A stretch of 64,000 nucleotides of DNA. It comes from Lachnospiraceae bacterium UBA7202 (GTDB taxonomy: Bacteria; Bacillota; Clostridia; Lachnospirales; Lachnospiraceae). The position numbers were made by a program, and so were the translations under genes. Where the stretch lies: the NCBI GenBank assembly GCA_002490705.1, contig DKUO01000025.1, positions 48,283 through 112,282 on the forward strand, given 5' to 3'. Shown here in pieces: positions 26,081 through 34,279 of this stretch (position 1 is its first letter; each line of letters begins with the position of its first letter). Below the pieces are notes generated by a model. The model was not told the DNA's origin, made no database searches, and worked only from the letters and a program-made list of their open reading frames with translations.

Positions 26081-26977
26081 ATGGCAGACTATTTGGTGCG
26101 GGCGACCGCGGGTGATGCGCAGATACGCGCTTTCGCTGTGACTTCTAAGGAACTGGTGGAGACGGCAAGGGCGGCTCATGATACGAGTCCGGTAGTGACG
26201 GCGGCTCTTGGCCGGCTGATGACGGGCGCGCTGATGATGGGCAGTATGTTAAAGGGTGAAGAGGATATTGTGACATTGCAGATCAAGGGAGAGGGGCCGG
26301 TGCACGGTCTCACCGCCACGGCGGATGCGGCAGGCCATGTAAAGGGGTACGCGGATTATCCGCAGGCTATGATGCCGCCAAACAGCGCGGGCAAGCTGGA
26401 TGTGGGCGGTGTGATTGGCGCCGGTGTGTTGCATGTCATGAAAGATATGGGACTAAAGGAGCCTTACGCTTCCACGGTGGCCTTGCAGACAGGGGAGATC
26501 GGGGATGATCTGACTTACTATTTTGCCACTTCCGAGCAGGTTCCTTCGGTGGTGGCGCTGGGTGTTTTGATGAATCGGGACAATACGGTGCGGCAGGCGG
26601 GCGGTTTTATCGTCCAACTGATGCCCTTTACGCCGGATGAGGTGATTGATCGTCTGGAAGAGCGGCTTTCCGGTCTTTCGCCGGTGACAGCCATGCTGGA
26701 AGCGGGAAATACGCCGGAAGAGATACTGGAACTGGTGCTGGGCGAGTTTGGCGTGACGGTTACAGACAGGATGCCGGTTTCCTTTCTGTGTAATTGCAGT
26801 AGAGAACGAGTGGAGAAGGTGCTTTTAAGTCTCGGAAAAAAGGAATTGGAAGAGCTGGTTGCGGAGGGTAAAGAAGTGGAACTCCACTGTCATTTTTGTA
26901 ATAAAAGATATGTTTTTCCTGTGGAGGAGGTCGAAAGCCTTATGAAAGCAGGCGGGAGCCTGGCCTCGTCAGAATGA
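26081..26977 (+). CDS. hslO: Redox-regulated chaperone Hsp33
   Basis: A 298-residue cytosolic holdase activated by oxidation and heat. The N-terminal domain begins DYLVRATAGDAQIRAF. The C-terminal zinc centre is complete: C-x-C in FLCNCSRERV (about 235) and C-x-x-C in LHCHFCNKRY (about 268). All four cysteines needed for the redox switch are present. Length and motifs fit HslO of Firmicutes. A ribosome binding site AAGGAACG precedes the start. Confidence 0.95.
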   Translation: MADYLVRATAGDAQIRAFAVTSKELVETARAAHDTSPVVTAALGRLMTGALMMGSMLKGEEDIVTLQIKGEGPVHGLTATADAAGHVKGYADYPQAMMPPNSAGKLDVGGVIGAGVLHVMKDMGLKEPYASTVALQTGEIGDDLTYYFATSEQVPSVVALGVLMNRDNTVRQAGGFIVQLMPFTPDEVIDRLEERLSGLSPVTAMLEAGNTPEEILELVLGEFGVTVTDRMPVSFLCNCSRERVEKVLLSLGKKELEELVAEGKEVELHCHFCNKRYVFPVEEVESLMKAGGSLASSE

Positions 26978-27605
26978 CGATGTTAAAGCAAGGTTTAATG
27001 TTTGAAAATATGTGCGAAATATTTTGAAATAACAGATTAGGAAAAGAAGCGGGAAAGAACTGCAAAGGAGGGAAAAGACAAGCATAAAATTATAGCTGTT
27101 ACGGATAAAACACTGATAAACAGGGAAAAGTAAGAGCGTGGAGAGAAAAGAAAAAGAAGAAAAGACAGGCGCATCATTTGATAAAAATAGCGGGAGATAT
27201 CGAAACGAATAGAGAAGAAAAAAGTCACGGCAGGAGAAGAGCCCGCTAATGGAGCTAGTCAGTTCAAAATTGAAAAATAGTTGTTATGAAATAAAAAGCG
27301 ACGGCACATGTCTCATTTTTTGAAGACGAAAGAAGACAAAAACTAAAGGAAGATTTAACGAAAAAATACGGACGGTTTTTTGTTCCTGATACTTTTTTAT
27401 AACAGATGAGTCGAATTTTAAAATTTGCAGTATTTATGGGGAAAACATGGATTAAAATAACAGGTGACAACATTAAAATAACGGATTATATATAACAGAA
27501 AGTATGATTTTTTCGAGACGGCAGACGGGATTATGATGTCAGGAATTGCTTAAAAGCAGATATAAAGAGTGAGAATGAAACGAGAAGAGAGGCGGAAAAC
27601 AGAAC
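26978..27605. other. Gene-free purine-rich, AT-rich spacer with short repeats
   Basis: About 630 bases without a credible gene between hslO and nadE. The plus strand is strongly purine-rich. The motif TAACAG/TAACGG recurs at 27030, 27400, 27458, 27479 and 27493; the copies at 27451-27463 and 27472-27484 are part of a direct repeat ATTAAAATAAC(A/G)G with 21-nt period. Minus-strand frames here are composition artefacts. No terminator or promoter could be assigned with confidence. Confidence 0.6.
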
Positions 27606-29513
27606 ATGAAACATGGATTTGTAAAAGTGGCGGCAGTGACGCCGAAAATCAAAGTGGCTGATCCTCATTATAATGCGAAGGTGATCAGTAAGGAAATTGA
27701 GGAGGCGTCGGAGCGGGGCGCAAAGATCATTGTATTTCCGGAGCTCTGTCTCACGGGGTATACTTGCGGCGACTTGTTCTTGCAGGAACTCCTGCTGACG
27801 CAGGCCCTTGCGGCCCTCTCTGAGGTGACGTCGGCCACGGAAGGCACTGACGCTCTTGTCTTTGTGGGATTGCCTCTTATAAAAAAACATAAGTTATATA
27901 ATGTGGCGGCGGTGCTGCAGGACGGAGAGGTGCTCGCATTTGTACCCAAAAGTTACATTCCCTCCTATGCGGAGTTCTATGAGACAAGGCATTTCGTTCC
28001 GGGGAATTTCATGCCGGAGCCCTTTTTATATGAAGATAAAGAAATTCTTTTCGGGACGGATATTCTCTTTCAGGTGGATGGCGTGCAGGGCATGACGGTG
28101 GGGTGCGAAATCTGTGAGGATATCTGGGTGCCGCGGTCTCCGGGAACCGACCATGCGCTGGCCGGAGCTACGGTGATCGTGAATCTCTCTGCGTCCAACG
28201 AGACAGTGGGGAAGGACGTTTATCGGGAAATGCTGGTTAAGGCCGCCAGTGCAGGACAGATTTCGGCTTATATATACTGTTCGGCGGGGGAGGGTGAATC
28301 CACGCAGGATCTGGTGTTTGGCGGCCACAATATCATTGCGGAGAACGGAACGGTGCTGGCGCAGGCAAAACGTTTTGCCACAGGAGCCATTTATGCTGAC
28401 ATTGATATTCACAGGCTCTGTCATGAACGGCGCAGAATGAATACGTACGGGGAGACAGCGCGGGAGCATCGGATTTTGCCTGTCCATATGGAACAGGAAG
28501 AAACGCTTATAGATAGAAGCTTTTCTGCGAGACCTTTCGTGCCGGACCAGACCGGGGAGCGGGAGAAACGCTGTGAGGAGATTTTGTCGATTCAGTCCTA
28601 TGGGTTAAAAAAGCGGTATGAACACACGGGCTGTCAGTCGGCAGTGCTGGGTATTTCCGGCGGTCTGGATTCCACCCTTGCTTTGTTGGTGACGGCGCGG
28701 GCTTTCGATATGCTGGGTCTTGAACGAGATAAAATAACATCCGTTACTATGCCATGCTTTGGAACTACGGACAGAACTTACGATAATGCCTGCAAGCTTG
28801 CGCGTCTGCTGGGGACTACTCTTCGGGAGGTGGATATCAAGGAAGCGGTGCATATCCACTTTAGGGACATTGGGCAGGAGGAAGATTGTCATGATATCAC
28901 TTATGAAAACGGACAGGCGAGAGAGCGCACCCAGGTGTTAATGGATATCGCGAACCGGACAGGAGGGCTGGTGATCGGCACGGGGGATATGTCGGAGCTG
29001 GCGCTGGGCTGGGCTACTTACAATGGGGATCACATGTCCATGTACGGTGTGAATGTGGGTGTGCCAAAGACGCTGGTCAGCCATCTGGTGCGTTATTATG
29101 CGGATACCTGCGGTGACGAAGCCCTTAGGGCGCTTTTGCTGGATGTGTTGGATACGCCGGTGAGTCCCGAGCTTTTGCCGCCCGTGGACGGCGTCATTGC
29201 CCAGAAAACGGAGGATCTGGTGGGGCCCTATGAGCTGCATGATTTTTTCTTATATTATATGCTGCGCTGCGGCTTCGAGCCGTCGAAGGTATACAGGGTG
29301 GCTTGTATGGCCTTTACAGGAATATATGACAATAGTGTCATATTGAAATGGCTGAAAATTTTTTATCAGAGATTCTTTGCACAGCAGTTTAAGCGTTCCT
29401 GTCTGCCGGATGGGCCGAAAGTGGGAAGCGTTGCCCTTTCGCCAAGGGGTGATCTGCGTATGCCTTCGGACGCCTGTGCAAAGATTTGGCTGGAGGAGCT
29501 GGAGGAGTTGTAA
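27606..29513 (+). CDS. nadE: Glutamine-dependent NAD+ synthase
   Basis: A 635-residue two-domain enzyme that makes NAD+ from deamido-NAD+, ATP and glutamine. The N-terminal nitrilase-type glutaminase has the E-K-C triad: FPELCLTGYTCGD (about 46), a Lys in VPKSYIPSYAEF (about 115) and VGCEICEDIW (about 165). The C-terminal synthetase domain has LGISGGLDSTLALL (about 350, the SGGxDS ATP loop) and IGTGDMSELALGW. Length is that of the long NadE class. A GAGGCGG sequence precedes the start. Confidence 0.95.
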   Translation: MKHGFVKVAAVTPKIKVADPHYNAKVISKEIEEASERGAKIIVFPELCLTGYTCGDLFLQELLLTQALAALSEVTSATEGTDALVFVGLPLIKKHKLYNVAAVLQDGEVLAFVPKSYIPSYAEFYETRHFVPGNFMPEPFLYEDKEILFGTDILFQVDGVQGMTVGCEICEDIWVPRSPGTDHALAGATVIVNLSASNETVGKDVYREMLVKAASAGQISAYIYCSAGEGESTQDLVFGGHNIIAENGTVLAQAKRFATGAIYADIDIHRLCHERRRMNTYGETAREHRILPVHMEQEETLIDRSFSARPFVPDQTGEREKRCEEILSIQSYGLKKRYEHTGCQSAVLGISGGLDSTLALLVTARAFDMLGLERDKITSVTMPCFGTTDRTYDNACKLARLLGTTLREVDIKEAVHIHFRDIGQEEDCHDITYENGQARERTQVLMDIANRTGGLVIGTGDMSELALGWATYNGDHMSMYGVNVGVPKTLVSHLVRYYADTCGDEALRALLLDVLDTPVSPELLPPVDGVIAQKTEDLVGPYELHDFFLYYMLRCGFEPSKVYRVACMAFTGIYDNSVILKWLKIFYQRFFAQQFKRSCLPDGPKVGSVALSPRGDLRMPSDACAKIWLEELEEL

Positions 29514-29558
29514 ACGATTGGCAGAGCGTGGGAAAGGAGGGGAAAAGTTAAGAAATTG

Positions 29559-29588
29559 TTGACTTTTTTCCTTCTTTTTGCATATAAT
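29559..29588 (+). promoter_or_regulatory. Promoter of the AbiF-type RNA/pseudogene
   Basis: TTGACT (29559-29564) and TATAAT (29583-29588) with an 18-nt spacer. Transcription would start near 29595, directly before the structured RNA. Confidence 0.75.
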
Positions 29589-29593
29589 ACAAA

Positions 29594-29650
29594 TAACAGA
29601 ACCCGACACGCCTCTCAACGATGCGGACCACGTTGGGTCTTTTAATTTTT
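29594..29650 (+). ncRNA. AbiF-associated structured RNA candidate
   Basis: Between a strong promoter and the Abi pseudogene lies a compact element. ACCCGAC (29601-29607) pairs with GTTGGGT (29632-29638, one G-U). An inner loop holds ACGCCTCTCAACGATGCGGA, where CGC can pair with GCG. The stem is followed by the T-rich CTTTTAATTTTT. This position and the sequence around CACGCCTC/GATGCGGACCACG match the 'abiF RNA' motif as I remember it from bioinformatic screens, which always lies upstream of Abi_2 (AbiF) genes. It could end as a short RNA or read through. Identity rests on memory and should be tested with the covariance model. Confidence 0.65.
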
Positions 29651-29664
29651 GGGAGTAAATACAT

Positions 29665-30058
29665 ATGGGAGAATTGAAAAAGCACCAGCCGTCGATGACG
29701 ATTGAGGAGCAGATAAAAAGCAGTTGCAAAAACATTTGGAGTGGGTTATACATATCTCGAAAGCTGGTTGGAGAGTATCTCTTATGTGAGAAACATTTGT
29801 GCTCACTATGGAAGATTATACAATGCGAAACTGTCGAAAACGCCAATGTTATACAAGGAGTACAGTGAAGCAGGAATTGGCAATAATCGAATTTTTGGCG
29901 TTTTATTGTGTATGAGAACGCTACTAAAGGGAGATTCTCATTGGAATTTTTTTGTGGATCAGATAGATATGCTTTTTGATAAATATGAGAAAGTGGACAT
30001 AAAGACGATGGGATTCCCGAAAAACTGGCAGAGTTTATTAAGGATGAACAACTGTTGA
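29665..30058 (+). pseudogene. Remnant of an Abi_2 (AbiF/AbiD-like) abortive infection gene
   Basis: Two frames carry the two ends of one Abi_2 protein. The first (from ATG 29665, with GGGAG upstream) starts MGELKKHQPSMTIEEQIK, the usual N-terminus, then loses homology. The second (from about 29741, shifted one frame) has SWLESISYVRNICAHYGRLY and runs to 30058 with KTMGFPKNW, the usual C-terminus. RNICAH is an R-x4-H HEPN RNase motif. Against the usual length of about 300 residues, roughly 170 internal residues are missing and the frame is broken, so it should not make a functional protein. Abi_2 proteins act in phage defence. Promoter and upstream RNA are intact. Confidence 0.8.
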
Positions 30059-30079
30059 AAAGGATTGTCACATCAGCTA

Positions 30080-30108
30080 AACGGCCGGATTTTAACCGGC
30101 CGTTTTTT
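30080..30108 (+). terminator. Intrinsic terminator after the Abi remnant
   Basis: A perfect 9-bp GC-rich stem (AACGGCCGG / CCGGCCGTT) with loop ATTTTAA and a run of six T. Confidence 0.88.
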
Positions 30109-30116
30109 CTGCGATC

Positions 30117-30590
30117 TTATTCTGTCTCCACATCTCCTTCGTTTTCATAAGCCTTTTCCAGCGATTTGGTGATGGCGTCAAGGAGGATCATGGAGGTGTA
30201 TTTACTGTCGTCAGGGTATGTAATCCCTTCCAGACTCTGATTTTTGATGATCTGGTCGGCGAGATCCTCGAAGGAAGGCTGGATGAGAGGATACATGGTT
30301 GTGACGGCTTCATCCAGATTGACCAGACGGATGGCATTGATATTCTTTTCGTCTACAGTCACCTCGATTTCCACCACGTTGTCGTTTAAGATCAGCGAGG
30401 TAGTATATACGCCGGGCACATAGGTGTCTGTGGCGGTCTGCGTTACGGTGGACATGGTTTCCTGCTTTTTCTCCTTGGGCAGAAACATGATGATGAGCAG
30501 GATGATAAAAAGGATACCGAGTGCAGCGAAAATGCCGGTATATATTAACTCTTTTACATGAAGCACGACAATTTTGGTCTTAGAACTCAT
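30117..30590 (-). CDS. Membrane-anchored FMN-binding-like protein
   Basis: A 157-residue protein with one N-terminal membrane segment (about residues 15-36). The extracellular part begins VPGVYTTSLILNDNVVEIEV and ends SKYTSMILLDAITKSL, the outline of an FMN_bind domain. The usual flavin-attachment region (SGATYTS) is replaced by PDDSKYTS, so the threonine that carries FMN cannot be assigned with certainty. It might bind flavin or only keep the fold. It stands alone between two terminators. The assignment is by eye. Confidence 0.65.
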   Translation of the reverse strand: MSSKTKIVVLHVKELIYTGIFAALGILFIILLIIMFLPKEKKQETMSTVTQTATDTYVPGVYTTSLILNDNVVEIEVTVDEKNINAIRLVNLDEAVTTMYPLIQPSFEDLADQIIKNQSLEGITYPDDSKYTSMILLDAITKSLEKAYENEGDVETE

Positions 30591-30656
30591 ACAAATATCC
30601 CCACAGTGATTCTTTTTTACATATCTATGCGGGGTGAAGCAGGTTTATGCGCATAT

Positions 30657-30689
30657 AAAACCGCCTCGGCTTAAAAGAAGCCGAGGCGG
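30657..30689 (-). terminator. Intrinsic terminator of hicB
   Basis: Read on the minus strand, a perfect 12-bp stem (30689-30678 with 30672-30661) and a 5-nt loop are followed by TTTT. It lies just beyond the hicB stop. Confidence 0.85.
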
Positions 30690-30693
30690 TAGA

Positions 30694-31104
30694 TTAAACT
30701 TTTTGGGTTTTCAGGTAAAGAGCGGTCAGAGATTCCTGAAGTAATTGTGAGAAATTAATATGGTTTTGTTCGGCAAAGGTATTGAGCCACGCGGGGATGG
30801 TCAGGTTTTTTCGTACTGCTTTCTCTCCATATTTTTCAGCATAGGCGTCCATATCCAAAACCAAAATGTTGACAAAACCGCCGGGATCAGGAACAATGCT
30901 TTCTAAAGGGCTGGCGGGCGGGACTTCCTTCCCGTCTTCCAGTTCGTCCAGAACCCAGCCGGAAGCGGCGTCAATGCCCATCAGGATAGCTTCGGCCAGA
31001 GAGGAACCCTCACTAACGCAGCCCGGAAGATCCGGTACTTCAACTGTATATGCGCCTTTCTTTTCTTCGCAAGGATAAAAACAAGCCGGATAAGTCAATT
31101 TCAT
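30694..31104 (-). CDS. hicB: Orphan HicB-family antitoxin/regulator
   Basis: A 136-residue protein. Residues 1-65 form the HicB partial RNase H fold (YTVEVPDLPGCVSEGSSLAEA). Residues 95-136 form a ribbon-helix-helix DNA-binding domain (RKNLTIPAWLNTFAEQ). ATG 31104 follows a perfect AAAGGAGG; the longer frame to 31242 runs through the promoter. HicB normally neutralises HicA, an mRNA-cutting toxin, and represses its own operon. No hicA-like frame is present on either side, so this copy is solitary. The promoter spacer contains ATGCGCAT/ATACGCAT repeats, a plausible autoregulatory operator. Confidence 0.88.
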   Translation of the reverse strand: MKLTYPACFYPCEEKKGAYTVEVPDLPGCVSEGSSLAEAILMGIDAASGWVLDELEDGKEVPPASPLESIVPDPGGFVNILVLDMDAYAEKYGEKAVRKNLTIPAWLNTFAEQNHINFSQLLQESLTALYLKTQKV

Positions 31105-31126
31105 GAATATACCTCCTTTTAACCTC

Positions 31127-31155
31127 ATAATACGCATTATGCGCATAAATGTCAA
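31127..31155 (-). promoter_or_regulatory. hicB promoter with embedded operator
   Basis: On the minus strand, TTGACA (31155-31150) and TATTAT (31132-31127) are 17 nt apart. The spacer holds ATGCGCAT (31139-31146) and ATACGCAT (31130-31137, overlapping the -10 box). Another exact ATGCGCAT is at 30647-30654, between hicB and the FMN-binding-like gene. Confidence 0.75.
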
Positions 31156-31200
31156 CGGCCGGTTATGGAAAATAGGGAAAGAAGGCGTTGCGGTACAGGG

Positions 31201-31230
31201 TTGACAGGAGAACCCGCAAACTGGTATTAT
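31201..31230 (+). promoter_or_regulatory. glnA promoter
   Basis: TTGACA (31201-31206) and TATTAT (31225-31230) with an 18-nt spacer. The -10 box is extended by TGG. The predicted start is about 31237, giving a leader of about 80 nt. Confidence 0.8.
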
Positions 31231-31241
31231 GATACGGAACA

Positions 31242-31278
31242 AGGGCGTTCTTACGGGGAAAGAGCGCCCTAAAATTTT
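31242..31278 (+). promoter_or_regulatory. Leader hairpin of glnA, candidate ANTAR target/attenuator
   Basis: AGGGCGTTCTT (31242-31252) pairs with AAGAGCGCCCT (31260-31270, one G-U) and is followed by AAAATTTT. With one bulged A the loop can form the hexanucleotide ACGGGG, which has A at position 1 and G at position 4, the ANTAR recognition rule. An ANTAR protein is encoded directly after glnA. Terminator-antiterminator control is inferred. Confidence 0.5.
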
Positions 31279-31317
31279 GTGTATAAGCTCTCATACGCGC
31301 AGAAAGGCAGGTATGGA

Positions 31318-32652
31318 ATGAGAAAAAATTATTGCAGGCAGGATATTATAAAACTGGTTGAAGAGGAAGATGTGGAGTTTATCAGAATGCAGTTTACGGA
31401 TATTTTCGGCAATCTGAAAAACGTAGCGGTCACGGCGGCCCAGCTGGAGAAAGCGCTTGACAACAAGTGCATGTTTGACGGGTCCTCCATTGCGGGCTTC
31501 ACCGATGTGGAAGACTCCGATATGTATCTGTATCCCGATCCCGGCACGCTGGAGATCTTTCCATGGCGGCCTCAGCAGGGAAAGGTGGCGCGGTTTATAT
31601 GCGACGTGTACCGTCCCGACGGGAATCCCTTTGAGGGCGATCCCCGCTATGTGTTGAAGCGGGCTATCAAAGAGGCGGAGGATATGGGATATACATTACG
31701 CGTGGGAGCGGAGTGCGAGTTTTTCCTTTTCCATCTGGACGAAAACGGTATGCCCACCACAGTGAGCCACGAGAAGGCGGGGTATTTTGATGTGGGCCCG
31801 GTGGATTTGGGGGAGAATGCCAGAAGAGATATGGTGCTCACGCTGGAAGATATGGGGTTTGTAGTGGAAACGTCCCATCACGATGTGGCGCCGGCGCAGC
31901 ATGAAATCAATTTTCTCTATGATGAGGCGCTTGCCACTGCCGACAACATCATGACCTTCAAACTGGCGGTCAAGACGATTGCGCGCAGACACGGGCTCCA
32001 CGCCACTTTTATGCCGAAACCCAAGTACGGCATGAATGGATCCGGTATGCACATTAACATGTCTCTTTTGAAAGACGGAAAAAATATATTTGCGGATGAG
32101 AGCGGCGTAAATGGGTTAAGTGAGACCGCTTATGCCTTTCTGGGAGGCATTATGGAGCACATGCGGAGTATGACGGCGGTCACAAACCCAATTGTAAACT
32201 CCTATAAGAGGCTTGTGCCGGGCTTTGAGGCGCCGGTATATATCGCTTGGAGCGCCACAAACAGAAGCTCTCTGATTCGGATTCCTGCGGCGGAAGGGGA
32301 TGCGGTAAGGATGGAGCTTCGCTGCCCCGACGCGGCGGCGAATCCGTACCTGACGCTGGCGGCCATTCTGCGGGCCGGGCTGGACGGGATCAGAAAGCAG
32401 ACGGCTCCGCCGGAAAGCGTGGACTGCAACATCTTCCGCATGAGCGGAGAGGAGCGGAAGAAGAGAAATATTGAGGAACTTCCGGGGACGTTAGCGGAGG
32501 CGGTTTCCTGTATGGAGAAAGATGCTTTTATGAGACAGACATTAGGGGATCATGTGTTTGAGAAATATATTACGCTGAAAAAAGAGGAGTGGAACCGTTA
32601 CCGCAGTCAGATTACGGATTGGGAGATCAACGAATACCTGAATCAATATTAA
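31318..32652 (+). CDS. glnA: Glutamine synthetase, type I
   Basis: A 444-residue enzyme that forms glutamine from glutamate, ammonia and ATP. Visible landmarks are DIFGNLKNV and FDGSSIAGF (beta-grasp domain), GAECEFFLF, the metal and ATP region HHDVAPAQHEI, and FMPKPKYGMNGSGMHIN, then NSYKRLVPGFEAPV. The length matches the Gram-positive GlnA (GSI-alpha). No adenylylation-type extension is seen. ATG 31318 is preceded by AGGCAGG. It is followed 42 nt later by an ANTAR regulator gene, and a hairpin in the leader may be its target. Confidence 0.95.
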   Translation: MRKNYCRQDIIKLVEEEDVEFIRMQFTDIFGNLKNVAVTAAQLEKALDNKCMFDGSSIAGFTDVEDSDMYLYPDPGTLEIFPWRPQQGKVARFICDVYRPDGNPFEGDPRYVLKRAIKEAEDMGYTLRVGAECEFFLFHLDENGMPTTVSHEKAGYFDVGPVDLGENARRDMVLTLEDMGFVVETSHHDVAPAQHEINFLYDEALATADNIMTFKLAVKTIARRHGLHATFMPKPKYGMNGSGMHINMSLLKDGKNIFADESGVNGLSETAYAFLGGIMEHMRSMTAVTNPIVNSYKRLVPGFEAPVYIAWSATNRSSLIRIPAAEGDAVRMELRCPDAAANPYLTLAAILRAGLDGIRKQTAPPESVDCNIFRMSGEERKKRNIEELPGTLAEAVSCMEKDAFMRQTLGDHVFEKYITLKKEEWNRYRSQITDWEINEYLNQY

Positions 32653-32694
32653 ATAACGACCGATATACAATACTGGAAGAAGGGAGGTGTGCGT

Positions 32695-33243
32695 GTGATC
32701 AATATTATAGTAGCTTTGCCGAAGCCGGAAGACGCCAAGGGAATCCGCAATCTGCTCATGAAAAACGGATTTCGGGTGGACGGCGTATGTACCACCGGTT
32801 CCCAAGCCCTCAGCAGGCTGGACGATCTAAACGGCGGCATTGTGATCTGTAGTTACAGGCTTTCGGACATGATGTACAGCGAATTACACGCCTGCCTCCC
32901 CAAAGGCTTTGAAATGCTGCTGCTTGCCTCTGCGAACACTTTGCAGGAGTGTGACTGCCGGGATATTATGAGTCTTTCTATGCCGCTTAAAGTGCACGAT
33001 CTGGTCAATACGGTGGATATGATGGCGCAGGCCATTGAACGGCGCAAGCGGCGGGCAAGACAATCCCCGAAAGAGCGCAGTGCGGAGGAGGAGGCGTTGA
33101 TCCGTGAGGCAAAGGAGCTTCTGATGAACCGGAATCATATGACAGAGCAGGAGGCCCACCGTTACTTGCAAAAATGCAGTATGGACAGCGGTACGAACAT
33201 CGTGGAGGAGGCGCGCATGGTACTCGTCATGATGCGGACATAG
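32695..33243 (+). CDS. ANTAR-domain RNA-binding antiterminator
   Basis: A 182-residue protein. Residues 1-115 form a receiver-like domain with degenerate phosphorylation residues (GIVICSYRL where an acceptor Asp is expected). The C-terminal 60 residues are an ANTAR three-helix domain (EEALIREAKELLMNRNHMTEQEAHRYLQKCSM). ANTAR proteins bind paired RNA hairpins and prevent termination. GTG 32695 has GGGAGG at seven nt, so it is preferred over GTG 32689. Coupling with glnA suggests nitrogen-dependent control of glnA or related transcripts. Confidence 0.88.
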   Translation: MINIIVALPKPEDAKGIRNLLMKNGFRVDGVCTTGSQALSRLDDLNGGIVICSYRLSDMMYSELHACLPKGFEMLLLASANTLQECDCRDIMSLSMPLKVHDLVNTVDMMAQAIERRKRRARQSPKERSAEEEALIREAKELLMNRNHMTEQEAHRYLQKCSMDSGTNIVEEARMVLVMMRT

Positions 33244-33256
33244 CGCAGGATAACGC

Positions 33257-33286
33257 TTGAATTTTTTGGAAAGTCCGTGCTATACT
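33257..33286 (+). promoter_or_regulatory. Promoter upstream of dapF
   Basis: TTGAAT (33257-33262) and TATACT (33281-33286) with an 18-nt spacer. The -10 box is extended (TGC). It lies 94 nt before the dapF start. Confidence 0.65.
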
Positions 33287-33380
33287 GAAAGACGCATCCG
33301 GCTTGGTGTGCCCGACATGTTTGGAAGACGCAGACTTTGACCGGAGTGGCCGGGGAAATGCTTTACAATTGGAGGTAACC

Positions 33381-34214
33381 ATGAGATTTACGAAAATGCA
33401 GGGCTGTGGGAATGATTATGTCTATGTGGACGGCAATGCGGAACGGATTTCGCCGGAAAAAAAGCCGGAGCTGGTGCGGCGTTTAAGCGACAGGCATTTT
33501 GGAATCGGTTCGGATGGGGTGATTTTTATCAATCCCTCCGATCAGGCGGACTTTGAGATGGAAATGTACAATGCAGACGGCACCCGGGCTGAGATGTGCG
33601 GGAATGGTATCCGCTGTGTGGGAAAGTTCGTCTATGACAAAGGACTGACGGATAAAACCGACATTACTGTCATAAGCGCCGGAAAGATCAAGTATCTGAC
33701 GCTCTTTGTGAAAGAGGGAAAAGTGGAGACCGTGAAGGTGAATATGGGAGCGCCGGAGCTTACGGCGGCGCTGGTGCCTGTGCTTTGCGATGGCGTACAG
33801 GCAGTAGACGAACCGATTACGGTGCGGGGCAGGGCATACAAAATGACCTGCGTGTCCATGGGAAATCCCCATGCGGTGGTTTTCATGGATGATGTGGAAA
33901 ACCTTGCCATAGAGGAGATCGGGCCTTATTTTGAGAGCCATGAACGGTTTCCCAGGCGGACGAACACGGAGTTTGTGAATGTCATCGACAGAAATACCGT
34001 GCAGATGCGGGTCTGGGAGCGGGGCACGGGGGAGACGCTTGCCTGCGGTACGGGAGCCTGCGCCACGGTAGTGGCCTGCGTTTTAAACGGGCTGACGGAG
34101 GAGACGGTCAAGGTAAAGCTCCTTGGCGGTGATCTCACTGTGACATGGGACAGGGAGGCAGATCTGGTGTATATGACAGGGCCTGCGGTCACAGTGTTTG
34201 AAGGTATCATTTAG
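33381..34214 (+). CDS. dapF: Diaminopimelate epimerase
   Basis: A 277-residue enzyme converting LL- to meso-diaminopimelate for lysine and peptidoglycan synthesis. The two catalytic cysteines are visible in MCGNGIRCVG (about residue 73) and ACGTGACATV (about 217). The N-terminal QGCGNDYVYVDG is typical. ATG 33381 follows GGAGG; the upstream frame is not conserved. It is followed 65 nt later by dapL, the preceding step of the pathway. Confidence 0.95.
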   Translation: MRFTKMQGCGNDYVYVDGNAERISPEKKPELVRRLSDRHFGIGSDGVIFINPSDQADFEMEMYNADGTRAEMCGNGIRCVGKFVYDKGLTDKTDITVISAGKIKYLTLFVKEGKVETVKVNMGAPELTAALVPVLCDGVQAVDEPITVRGRAYKMTCVSMGNPHAVVFMDDVENLAIEEIGPYFESHERFPRRTNTEFVNVIDRNTVQMRVWERGTGETLACGTGACATVVACVLNGLTEETVKVKLLGGDLTVTWDREADLVYMTGPAVTVFEGII

Positions 34215-34279
34215 GGAAAAGAACAAAATAAACAAAAGAAGTTTACATAACTAATAAAAAACGGAGGTTATTTTATCGT

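Noticed and set aside
27037..27473. Two minus-strand frames in the spacer before nadE
   Set aside because: Their Phe/Ser/Leu-rich products are what a purine-rich opposite strand gives. No ribosome binding sites.
30694..31318. hicA toxin gene near hicB
   Set aside because: No small basic frame of the HicA type exists on either side; both flanks are promoter or terminator sequence.
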